A stretch of DNA of 64,000 nt, from the IMG/VR virus record IMGVR_UViG_3300048113_001121, positions 124,001-188,000 of that record. One strand, written 5' to 3'. The position numbers were made by a program, and so were the translations under genes. Source of the stretch: a virus. A model generated the notes under the pieces. That model was not told where the DNA came from. It was given only the letters and a program-made list of their open reading frames with translations, and searched no databases. Below, one piece after another: positions 31,573-39,566 of this stretch (its first letter is position 1; the number at the start of each line of letters is the position of its first letter).

Positions 31573-31727
31573 TCACTCATTAATGATATTGAACATGCGA
31601 TGATATTATCAAACCACACTTTTTTAGGGTTACTTAGACTTCCTTTTTTAAATGTTTTTACATGACCATCAGTTGTTACTATAGTGATTGAGTCGTGGTT
31701 CTTAATACTAATTTCTCGTATGTTCAT
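31557..31727 (-). CDS. Small protein (56 aa)
   Basis: Frame MNIREISIKNHDSITIVTTD and onward, ending SLMSETPTK. A short beta-rich protein whose start overlaps the end of the methyltransferase gene by 20 bases in another frame and whose end coincides with the terminator. No family recognised. Confidence 0.5.
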   Translation of the reverse strand: MNIREISIKNHDSITIVTTDGHVKTFKKGSLSNPKKVWFDNIIACSISLMSETPTK

Positions 31728-32586
31728 CTAAAACTAACTTCAACTGTTTTTGTTCAGTTTGATACTCTTTTAGTCTTTCTCTGGCAACTTCACAGTAATT
31801 TTTACTGATATCCATACCAATCCAAGGTCTACCTAACATTTCCGCAGCTAAACAAGTAGTCCCACTTCCGTTGAATGGGTCCATAACTACATCTTCTTTA
31901 TATGAAAGAATTTTAATCGCCCTATATGGTATATCCAATGAAAATGTCGCCTTTGTTTTTTGTCTTGTATCCGCAAAATAATTCCACTGACCAAAGACTA
32001 AAGACATAAAATCTTTTTTATCTTTATCCTCATAGACTAACTTCTTTCTAAACTCACCTTCAATTTTTTCATTAGGAACCATTTGAAACTCACCTTTCCA
32101 TTGAGGGGTTCCTTTAATATCTTTCTTATGTTTTTTCTTATAAGCAAGAATCACACACTCCTTAGGATTATAGATATATGGTGAAGACGGGCTCATCCAA
32201 CTACCCCAAGCAGTTGTTTTTGAACGATGTGGGGAATCTTCTTCTAAATCTACAATACCAAAGAAACCAAACCCAATCTCTTTCATTATCATCCAAAATT
32301 CAGCAGAAAAATATATTCTACCACCTTTTTTTTGTCTGTTAATTTCGTAAGGAATGTTTAGTGCTATACGACCATCGTCTTTAAGTACTCGATAAGTCTC
32401 TCTTAACCATTCTCTTGTAAATTTCCAGTACTCGGCTATTTCTTTATCATCATCCCAACTATCATAATCAATACCAACACCATAAGGTGGACTAGTAACA
32501 ACTAAGTCTACAGTTTTTTCGGACATCTCCGACATAAGTTTACGGCCATCACCGCAATAAATTTTATTCTTCTCCATTTTGTTCAA
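31708..32586 (-). CDS. DNA (cytosine-N4 or adenine-N6) methyltransferase
   Basis: Beta-type amino-methyltransferase (292 aa): catalytic TSPPYGVGIDYDSWDDD (about residues 31-47) comes first and the SAM-binding motif DPFNGSGTTCLAAEMLGRPW is near the end. Ser-Pro-Pro-Tyr is most common in N4-cytosine enzymes but also found in adenine ones. No restriction nuclease is adjacent, so it is likely an orphan that shields phage DNA or marks it. It overlaps the DUF3310 gene by 23 bases. Confidence 0.9.
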   Translation of the reverse strand: MNKMEKNKIYCGDGRKLMSEMSEKTVDLVVTSPPYGVGIDYDSWDDDKEIAEYWKFTREWLRETYRVLKDDGRIALNIPYEINRQKKGGRIYFSAEFWMIMKEIGFGFFGIVDLEEDSPHRSKTTAWGSWMSPSSPYIYNPKECVILAYKKKHKKDIKGTPQWKGEFQMVPNEKIEGEFRKKLVYEDKDKKDFMSLVFGQWNYFADTRQKTKATFSLDIPYRAIKILSYKEDVVMDPFNGSGTTCLAAEMLGRPWIGMDISKNYCEVARERLKEYQTEQKQLKLVLDEHTRN

Positions 32587-32800
32587 TTGTTTTAATTCTT
32601 CTATCTAAATAAAATAACGCTTTTTTTAAATCTTGTACAGGTGGGTTGTCATCTTTTTTTCCACTTCTAACTATATACTTTAATACGTTAAATAGATATG
32701 CATCTTCATCTAACCCTGTAGCTTCTGCTATTTTTATAACCTCATATGGGTTATCTTCACCACCATAATGGTCAGGGTGTGATACTAATTCTTTACTCAT
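32564..32800 (-). CDS. DUF3310-family protein (78 aa)
   Basis: VSHPDHYGGEDNPYEVIKIA, LFNVLKYIVRSGKKDDN and VQDLKKALFYLDRRI make up the DUF3310 pattern found in many phages, sometimes labelled nucleotide kinase without proof. Its genes commonly neighbour nucleotide or DNA-modification genes, as here. Function unknown. Confidence 0.85.
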   Translation of the reverse strand: MSKELVSHPDHYGGEDNPYEVIKIAEATGLDEDAYLFNVLKYIVRSGKKDDNPPVQDLKKALFYLDRRIKTIEQNGEE

Positions 32801-33008
32801 TACCTTTAGCTTTTAAAACATAATAGTCATCAGCGTGTTTACTAACCTCTATTAAGTCTCTATTAATTAATTGTTTTAAAATTATTCTAGTTTTTTCTGT
32901 AGACTCACATAAAATATAATCCGATATGTAATTGATATGAATAGGTACCCTAAGTTTACCTGTTAACATATTCATACGTTCTGTTGGTATTTCAAATTTT
33001 TCACTCAT
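32793..33008 (-). CDS. Small winged-helix-like protein (71 aa)
   Basis: Begins MSEKFEIPTERMNMLTGKLR. A helix pair followed by KTRIILKQLINRDLIEVSKH and a beta hairpin (YYVLKAKGNE) resembles a winged helix, which would suggest DNA binding and regulation. No family identified. Overlaps the DUF3310 gene by 8 bases. Confidence 0.5.
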   Translation of the reverse strand: MSEKFEIPTERMNMLTGKLRVPIHINYISDYILCESTEKTRIILKQLINRDLIEVSKHADDYYVLKAKGNE

Positions 33009-33019
33009 AGTATTATCAT

Positions 33020-33982
33020 TTAATTATTAATTTTCCATTTATTGTAAGGTATCATACTATAAGGATGTCTTTCAAAAAAACTTTCATGAATAAAAGTATA
33101 CTCATTTTCTTGTTTTTTATCAAGATACGCACCCCAAAATGATAACGTTGAATTTGATAATATGTGTTTATCACACATACTCATCATATGAACCGCAATA
33201 TACGGGTCTTCATCAATATAAACAAACTTTTCCTTAGGAAACCCTAATTTGTTTACGAAATTTTTGGCAGATTCTAAATTATCTGAAAACACAAGTACTT
33301 TATGTCCCTCACTCTCATTATTTAAAATTTTAATAACCCATTCTTCAGGTATTAATTTTATATCAAAAAAATTATCTTGTCTACCTCCACCCATTCTTAG
33401 ATGTAAGGATATACTATTTTTAAATAAACTACCATAATTGTATTCAATATAATTTGTTATATTTTCATCAGGTTCGAATATTTCTAAAATATAATCCCTC
33501 TCGTGATGCCAATACAATTTATTAAAAAAGTAACCCTGAAATAGGTAAGGTGGTTTTACTTTTTGTTTTAAATCGTAGTACACTCCACCTTCACCAGTAT
33601 CTATATCCCACCCTAAACTTTGGTCAAACCACCATTCAAAGGCATTAGGTCTACTATCGAACCACGGTAATTTAGGGTAAACATCACCAAATGATATATG
33701 TGGGTCTTTTAATATGTGTCCACCCCATGGGTCAAAATGTATATTTCTACCATTTCGATTAAGATGTTTATTAAATTTAGAACTCTCTGATTGATGTGTA
33801 GTCCAATAACCAACAATTGGGTCATAACCCATTTCTTTAGCGTAGACCATTAAGGTTGCTGTCTGAAACATCATATTACCCAAACCACCCGCTAAAAGAA
33901 CTGATACAGTTTTATCTGTAATATTAACGTCTATAGGGTTTTGAAGTTTCATTAGTTTTGAGGTTTTTTTATTAAGACCCAT
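33020..33982 (-). CDS. GT11-family glycosyltransferase (fucosyltransferase-like)
   Basis: The family pattern is visible: N-terminal VSVLLAGGLGNMMFQTATLM (GGLGNxMFQ), the SISLHLRMGGGRQDNFF nucleotide-sugar site (normally HxRRGD), and the acceptor-side HILSNSTLSFWGAYL. 320 aa. GT11 enzymes transfer fucose from GDP-fucose in alpha-1,2 linkage. The Arg-Arg of HxRRGD is changed to Arg-Met, so donor use is uncertain. It may decorate a phage or host glycan, perhaps along with the PLOD-type enzyme. Confidence 0.8.
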   Translation of the reverse strand: MGLNKKTSKLMKLQNPIDVNITDKTVSVLLAGGLGNMMFQTATLMVYAKEMGYDPIVGYWTTHQSESSKFNKHLNRNGRNIHFDPWGGHILKDPHISFGDVYPKLPWFDSRPNAFEWWFDQSLGWDIDTGEGGVYYDLKQKVKPPYLFQGYFFNKLYWHHERDYILEIFEPDENITNYIEYNYGSLFKNSISLHLRMGGGRQDNFFDIKLIPEEWVIKILNNESEGHKVLVFSDNLESAKNFVNKLGFPKEKFVYIDEDPYIAVHMMSMCDKHILSNSTLSFWGAYLDKKQENEYTFIHESFFERHPYSMIPYNKWKINN

Positions 33983-34374
33983 TTATGTTCAGAATTTAGT
34001 TCAACACTTAGAACAAATTCTTGATTCCACATTTCAGGTTCTATTAATGATAAGAAATATTTTCCATCATCTCCATAATAAAGATAATAAATATGACCTA
34101 TTATCGGCTCAAAAGAAAATTTAGACTCATACACTATTTGATTTAATTTAACTTCATCAACTAAATTATTATATTCATCTACTAATTCTTGGTATTTTTT
34201 ATTGAATTTTTTCTGTATCTTTTGTACATTCCTTTGTTTGTAGGATGAAATATCTTCTATTTTAATAACGGGCGCCGATACGCTACTCCCATAAGGTAAT
34301 ATATTTGCGTTATATTTTTGAGTTTCTTCGTCCCATACAATATGGTCAGGTTTTTTAAGTTTAATGTTACTCAT
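33952..34374 (-). CDS. DUF2452-like protein (140 aa)
   Basis: The C-terminal half reads FEPIIGHIYYLYYGDDGKYF then LSLIEPEMWNQEF and LNSEHKWVL, which follows a family I recall as DUF2452 (bacterial, unknown function). The N-terminal half holds a predicted coiled coil (KKFNKKYQELVDEYNNLVDE). It overlaps the GT11 gene by 31 bases. Confidence 0.6.
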   Translation of the reverse strand: MSNIKLKKPDHIVWDEETQKYNANILPYGSSVSAPVIKIEDISSYKQRNVQKIQKKFNKKYQELVDEYNNLVDEVKLNQIVYESKFSFEPIIGHIYYLYYGDDGKYFLSLIEPEMWNQEFVLSVELNSEHKWVLIKKPQN

Positions 34375-34375
34375 C

Positions 34376-35179
34376 TTAGGACTTTAATTCTTGAATTTTA
34401 ATTGTTTGAAAAATATAGTTCATAACCTTTCTCTTAGCTATAGATAAAATAGAACCTTCTAACGGAAATTTTTCTTCATACCTAACCCTAAAAATAGGAT
34501 ATGAATCTTCTATCTGTTTTAAAAACTTTTCTGATTTTTTTTCATTGAAAATAATAGCTTTACTTCTAATTAAATTAATTAGACTTTTTTTATCGGTTAC
34601 GTCTATCACGTCACCTTTATAAATTAAATCTACTTTACATTTATTTTCATTAGTTGTTTTAGTGTAGGTATTAATTCTATATTGATAAACATGTAATAAC
34701 TCATCATACACAATATAAAAAAACCCTATACCTGGTTTAGTATTTGTTTTTTTAAGGTCATTAAAGACAATTCGTATTGAAACATTATCATATAGTAATG
34801 TCCATATAGACTTACCTATTAAAAATAAATCCGTTAATCTACTCTGAGAAAACTTTATAATCTTTGATATTTCTTCTTTAGTTTCTTTACTATGTCTTAA
34901 ATTATTATACACCAAGTCGTCTAATAATATTTCATCATCAATATCGTCTGGTTCCCTATTAAGTGTAATATATCTAGAACGGTCCTTAATTGAACCAACG
35001 TTAGCTAAATGTAACGACAATTCTTGGAAGGATGGGTATAACTTAAATTCATCAAAGTCCTTATCAACTTTGGTAATATAGTCCATTAGAACATATTGTT
35101 TATGCTCTAAATCTATAGGTTCTTGTAAAATCCAATTGGTATCTAATCTCATATTCTCTTTAGTCTTCCTTTTTCCCAA
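34376..35179 (-). CDS. Unknown protein (267 aa)
   Basis: Begins MGKRKTKENMRLDTNWILQE. Helical, with FSQSRLTDLFLIGKSIWTLL and a beta-rich region (SIRIVFNDLKKTNTKPGIGF). Overlaps the following CYYGxGTKWCT gene by 31 bases. An in-frame Met at residue 11 would remove most of the overlap. No family recognised. Confidence 0.6.
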   Translation of the reverse strand: MGKRKTKENMRLDTNWILQEPIDLEHKQYVLMDYITKVDKDFDEFKLYPSFQELSLHLANVGSIKDRSRYITLNREPDDIDDEILLDDLVYNNLRHSKETKEEISKIIKFSQSRLTDLFLIGKSIWTLLYDNVSIRIVFNDLKKTNTKPGIGFFYIVYDELLHVYQYRINTYTKTTNENKCKVDLIYKGDVIDVTDKKSLINLIRSKAIIFNEKKSEKFLKQIEDSYPIFRVRYEEKFPLEGSILSIAKRKVMNYIFQTIKIQELKS

Positions 35180-36579
35180 ACACTGTGGTTGGGCCCAAGC
35201 CTGTACCTAAAATAAGGCGAAGTATTGGCTCTGTAAAGACTAACGAGTCCAGCATCTTTCATTGAACTGAACATTGTTGAGAGATATCCTGAAAATACTA
35301 CGTCTTCAGGGTCTTTTTCTAAGACATTAATTAAGAAATCTCTCTTACTGGCTGGTTCCCCTTCATTTGTTTTTTGAGTTATATAATTTAAAAATTTAAT
35401 GTAAGCATTATCAGGATTTCTACTTTCAAAACGGTAATTTGAATGTGAGTTTACAGGGTTCCAAAACTTAAAACCTTCTTGATTACCCACACTTAACTCT
35501 TCATGTAATTCTTCAATAAAGAAATTAAATATATCTCTAATAACTTTATAATTAGTATGTATAGTATTTTGACTTAATAAATGTGCTAAATCATATGGGT
35601 CCGATTTAGACTCAAGATATTCTACCATTTCATATAGAGGTCTCCTATCATAAACATAATTTGGAGTACTGTTTCTTAATTCCCTAAATTCTATTTCCTC
35701 ATCGTTATCACTTACTTTAATCATAATACGTTTTTCACCATACCAACCGACTACAAGTGGTCTCGTACCTTTATCATCACCAATTATATTAACTAACTTA
35801 TCGTATAAAACATATTTTCTAATTTTACTAAAATTAAACTTATTTTCTCTAATAAGTTTAATTAACATAATCTCTAAACTTTTAGATTCATCAACTTTAT
35901 GATTTTCTTCAATATCTTTTTCAATCGAATTGAAAGCTGAATTTGTTTTTAAAAAACCTAACAGATTAGAATTAAAATTATCTTTAGCATCAAAAAGTGA
36001 GTACCTATCCTCAGCTACATTATAATGAATGGCGATTTTATAATAATCATTATCTTTATTTAAATTTTTAAATATAAAATAATACAAAGGACCTCTATCA
36101 TTATAGGCTCTAAATGCGTTACCACCAGATGTGGCTGACGTACACCATTTGGTACCCTGACCATAATAACATGATGATTTTTGAGTAAGTGGTTTAACTA
36201 TTAAAACTTCAGAGTCCTCATATATCTTTGAGGTGCCCGATTCTACTTTAGTTTTTTCTTCACTTTTTGTGTCACCGTAAACTTCTAACGCATCGATAAG
36301 GTCATGAAGGTTTTTATATTGATTAATATCTTTGTATTGTAAGTTTTTCCTTACTCTATCAAATTTTTCAATCCAATTAATTACACTATCTAAAGAAATA
36401 ATTGTATTACCAAAGTCATCAAAATTTCTTTTAAGTACCCAATTTACATATTTATAATTTGTTTTCTTATTGAATTCATGGTCTAAGAACTCCTCTATTG
36501 TTTTGCGTAACTCAGGGTTCTCATCAAAACGATTGAGTATATCTTCTCTTCTACCTTCTATTAAATTTAATAACTTCAT
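35149..36579 (-). CDS. CYYGxGTKWCT-domain protein A (476 aa), tagged
   Basis: The N-terminus MKLLNLIEGRREDILNRFDE contains LIE-G. After a helical region (about 20-120) comes a conserved core, SCYYGQGTKWCTSATSGGNA then FRAYNDRGPLYYFIFKN, shared with the 36579 gene and the partial gene at the right edge. The Cys, Trp and Cys positions in this core look like a metal or active site. The C-terminal half is mainly helical. Reading as two halves of a PcfJ-like or peptidase-like fold is possible but unproven. It overlaps its paralogue by one base. Confidence 0.7.
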   Translation of the reverse strand: MKLLNLIEGRREDILNRFDENPELRKTIEEFLDHEFNKKTNYKYVNWVLKRNFDDFGNTIISLDSVINWIEKFDRVRKNLQYKDINQYKNLHDLIDALEVYGDTKSEEKTKVESGTSKIYEDSEVLIVKPLTQKSSCYYGQGTKWCTSATSGGNAFRAYNDRGPLYYFIFKNLNKDNDYYKIAIHYNVAEDRYSLFDAKDNFNSNLLGFLKTNSAFNSIEKDIEENHKVDESKSLEIMLIKLIRENKFNFSKIRKYVLYDKLVNIIGDDKGTRPLVVGWYGEKRIMIKVSDNDEEIEFRELRNSTPNYVYDRRPLYEMVEYLESKSDPYDLAHLLSQNTIHTNYKVIRDIFNFFIEELHEELSVGNQEGFKFWNPVNSHSNYRFESRNPDNAYIKFLNYITQKTNEGEPASKRDFLINVLEKDPEDVVFSGYLSTMFSSMKDAGLVSLYRANTSPYFRYRLGPNHSVWEKGRLKRI

Positions 36580-38198
36580 TATTCTGTTCTAAAAACGTGA
36601 AACCAAGTATCACCTATCATTACTTCATTATCTAACCCATCGTAACTACTAAGAGAATTACCCACACCATCGCTATCAATTGCTGACTCAAATAACGCAT
36701 CTTTATCGACATAGTCACTTATATCTAAACCATAATCGGTCATACTAGCCATCATATCATACATGACATCATTAACTCTACTATTTACCATATCTTCAAT
36801 TTGTTCCTCTGTCGGTTCACCTTCAGGGTCAGATTCAATATATGTTATTTCATCATCTATTTCATTCCATCTATCTTCAGCTAATTCTACCTCATCTTCA
36901 TTATATACGTCATCTACATTTCTAGTTATCTCATCTAACTCTTCTGCCTCTTCTTTTAATTTGGCTACTTGAGATTCTTGTTCGTCTGATAGTGGTAATT
37001 CGTCTGTATCAAAATATGATTCATAATTATTATTTACATCATCTTCAAACATATCATAAAAATAATCTCTAACTTCCTGCTCATCAATATGACTTTCAAT
37101 AAACGAGCTACTCCATCCGTCAGCCCCTTGGTCATCCCATAGTCCTTCCATATATTCTTTAGCCGCTTGCCATACTTCATCCCACGTACCAACAGCAAAG
37201 GTTATTCCAGTATCATCATCACCTACCCATTCAAATGTTGGTAAATCATAATGATTATACTGTGACGGGATTAAATCATATATAGACTCACCTTCTTCTT
37301 CTAAAACAGATACGCCGTACTCATCAACCATAACTTCAAATACCGCATTAGCCTCCAGCGCTTGTTGGTCAGGTTCGTTTTCTAAATTCCATGAATCCTC
37401 TTCTTTTCTTTCATCCGCATCAGCCCTTAACTGAGCAATTCTACGTCTTTCAGCCACTCTTCTTAATCTTTCTCTTTCAAGTCTAGCCGCCTCTTTATCT
37501 TTAAAGATATTAATCTCTCTTTGGTAGTTAGTATTAATGTATTTATCAATCGCGTTTTGAATTTCATCATATTCTGGAGTACCTAATATCCACCCATCTT
37601 TAAAAGATTTATCAGGTGCATCATAGAATGTTTTATCTCCATCATATTTTTGTAATAAAGCCACTTTATAATATTTGTCATTACTTTTTGCTTTTTTATC
37701 TAAGATATAGAAAAGTTTACCATCTACATTGTAGTTATCGAAATGTGAAGAACCATTCATAGAGGCAGTACACCACTTAGTACCAGCACCATAATAACAA
37801 CTCGCCTTATGTGTTTGAGGAGTTACAACCGTAAATCGGTCATCTTCATAAACAACATCAGCACCATCAACAGATTTAACTGTACGTCTAACTTTATTCT
37901 CATGATTATTAATAGCAGTTATTATCTCATCTAAAGTTTTAAATTGATTAATATCTTTTTGTTGTAGAGCTTGTTGGTACTTAATAAATTTCTCAACTAC
38001 TTTTTCAGCTTTACTTAAATTCTCATCAAAATTTTCTGTAGGTATAACTTTACCTAAAAATGTAAGGAATTTTTGATTAGGGGCTAATTGTCTAGATAGG
38101 GTAAAAACTTTTTTAAGTTGTTCGTCAGAAAACTTGTCTCTAAACATTCTTAAAAAATCATCCTTCCTACTTTCTAATAAAACTTGACTAAGATTCAT
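36579..38198 (-). CDS. CYYGxGTKWCT-domain protein B (539 aa), tagged
   Basis: The N-terminus MNLSQVLLESRKDDFLRMFR contains LLE-S. The core ASCYYGAGTKWCTASMNGSS then HFDNYNVDGKLFYILDK matches protein A. The C-terminal half is very acidic (for example QVAKLKEEAEELDEITRNVD), with a helical Arg-rich stretch (EAARLERERLRRVAERRRIA) between. The tandem arrangement with protein A indicates duplication. ATATTTAT stands 17 bases before the start. Function unknown. Confidence 0.75.
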   Translation of the reverse strand: MNLSQVLLESRKDDFLRMFRDKFSDEQLKKVFTLSRQLAPNQKFLTFLGKVIPTENFDENLSKAEKVVEKFIKYQQALQQKDINQFKTLDEIITAINNHENKVRRTVKSVDGADVVYEDDRFTVVTPQTHKASCYYGAGTKWCTASMNGSSHFDNYNVDGKLFYILDKKAKSNDKYYKVALLQKYDGDKTFYDAPDKSFKDGWILGTPEYDEIQNAIDKYINTNYQREINIFKDKEAARLERERLRRVAERRRIAQLRADADERKEEDSWNLENEPDQQALEANAVFEVMVDEYGVSVLEEEGESIYDLIPSQYNHYDLPTFEWVGDDDTGITFAVGTWDEVWQAAKEYMEGLWDDQGADGWSSSFIESHIDEQEVRDYFYDMFEDDVNNNYESYFDTDELPLSDEQESQVAKLKEEAEELDEITRNVDDVYNEDEVELAEDRWNEIDDEITYIESDPEGEPTEEQIEDMVNSRVNDVMYDMMASMTDYGLDISDYVDKDALFESAIDSDGVGNSLSSYDGLDNEVMIGDTWFHVFRTE

Positions 38199-38300
38199 AA
38201 TATTGTACTTTTATCATAAATATAAATAAAAACCGATTATTACACTAATTCATGGTTACTTATATTTATTATTATAAACTTTACTAAAAAAATATCAACT

Positions 38301-38432
38301 ATGGGATGCGGATGTAAAAACAAAAACAAAAACCAAACAAAACAAAGTTCACAAACTGTTAAAAGTACAAACACTCAAACTGTTAAAGAAGCCATCAAAA
38401 AGACGGTTGAAAAGTATTACGATAAGAAGTAA
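38301..38432 (+). CDS. Small MGCGCKNK protein (43 aa)
   Basis: Frame MGCGCKNKNKNQTKQSSQTV and onward, ending TVEKYYDKK. A Cys pair and Asn/Lys/Gln repeats at the N-terminus, then an amphipathic helix. I recall MGCxCKxK-type small proteins in other large phages. ATATTTAT stands about 30 bases upstream, and a terminator follows. Confidence 0.6.
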   Translation: MGCGCKNKNKNQTKQSSQTVKSTNTQTVKEAIKKTVEKYYDKK

Positions 38433-38460
38433 TTAAACAAAATAAGGGATTGGGGTAAAT

Positions 38461-38487
38461 AGGTGAGGTAAAACTCACCTTTTTTTA
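38461..38487 (+). terminator. Terminator after the 43-aa gene
   Basis: AGGTGAG (38461-38467) and CTCACCT (38474-38480), followed by eight T (38480-38487). Confidence 0.85.
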
Positions 38488-38510
38488 TATTTATATGTAA
38501 ATAACGTGTT

Positions 38511-39566
38511 ATGAAAGAAAAAATTATCAATATACTATCGGGAGGTTCAGGTGAGGTTGAAGACTTTATCAACCGTTATCTCAATGGAGATAAGGATAGT
38601 TTTTTTGATTTGTTAGAAAGGTTTGGGTTACTTCAAAACTCCGACACATACGAAAGTGTTATTGAAATGTTTCCAATGACTTATCTAAGAAAGAGTTATA
38701 TTGATGACCGTAAAAAAACTATCGATAACATTGTTTCCACTTATAGTGATATAACTAAGAAAGGTGATAAATATTTTTTAACTCTTGGTGAAAGGTCAGA
38801 CTTAAGTATTTTTTTTAAATCAGATGACGGTAATCGTGAAATGTCATCATCGGAAATGGTTAAAAATATTTTAGGTGAAGATGATTGGTTCGAACCATTT
38901 AGCGATGTTACTCAAAATTTGTATACCGATGTTATTGAAGAGTTAAATGAAAAAAATAAATTCTTACTTGCCAAATCAATATCTGAAGAATTATCAGGAA
39001 CTCAAATTTCACCCGAAACTGAGTTATTAGAAAATATGGCTAAAGACCAAGGTCACCCCGATTATGTTGATGTTAAAGACCCTATGTTAGTAATGGATAT
39101 TTTAGAAGAAGATGAAACATCTACTAAAGTTTTATTAGATGAAGCTTCTGAAGTTTCAAGTAATTTATATTCACTTCACCATAACTCATATAATACAGCA
39201 TATACCGATGAAAAGTATAATGAAATAATGAGTGAAGTTAGAAGTTTATTGGAGATAGATAATAGTGGTGATTGGGAATCTAAGACCATAAAGAATAGTA
39301 AAGGTGAGGAGAAAACTATATATAACTACATCATTGAAGTTACCAAATTCATACCTTTTTTATTTAGTTCAATTTTTAATGATGACTATCAATTAGATGA
39401 TTATAGAAATGCATTTGACTATTATGGTGACTTTGAAGACCTCACTAAAGAAATGATTACTGAGGAAGTAATTGAAGGTGCATCAATGAGTAGAAGTTAT
39501 TATGATTATGCCGACCATACTTTAGTTAAAAAGTATTTAAATGATATGATTATTGATTACGTTTAA
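38511..39566 (+). CDS. Unknown acidic protein (351 aa)
   Basis: Begins MKEKIINILSGGSGEVEDFI and is acidic and helical throughout, with a Tyr-rich end (ASMSRSYYDYADHTLVKKYL). ATATTTAT lies 16 bases before the start. Its 3' end overlaps the end of the convergent collagen-like gene by 17 bases, so both must be read through without a terminator. No family recognised. Confidence 0.7.
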   Translation: MKEKIINILSGGSGEVEDFINRYLNGDKDSFFDLLERFGLLQNSDTYESVIEMFPMTYLRKSYIDDRKKTIDNIVSTYSDITKKGDKYFLTLGERSDLSIFFKSDDGNREMSSSEMVKNILGEDDWFEPFSDVTQNLYTDVIEELNEKNKFLLAKSISEELSGTQISPETELLENMAKDQGHPDYVDVKDPMLVMDILEEDETSTKVLLDEASEVSSNLYSLHHNSYNTAYTDEKYNEIMSEVRSLLEIDNSGDWESKTIKNSKGEEKTIYNYIIEVTKFIPFLFSSIFNDDYQLDDYRNAFDYYGDFEDLTKEMITEEVIEGASMSRSYYDYADHTLVKKYLNDMIIDYV

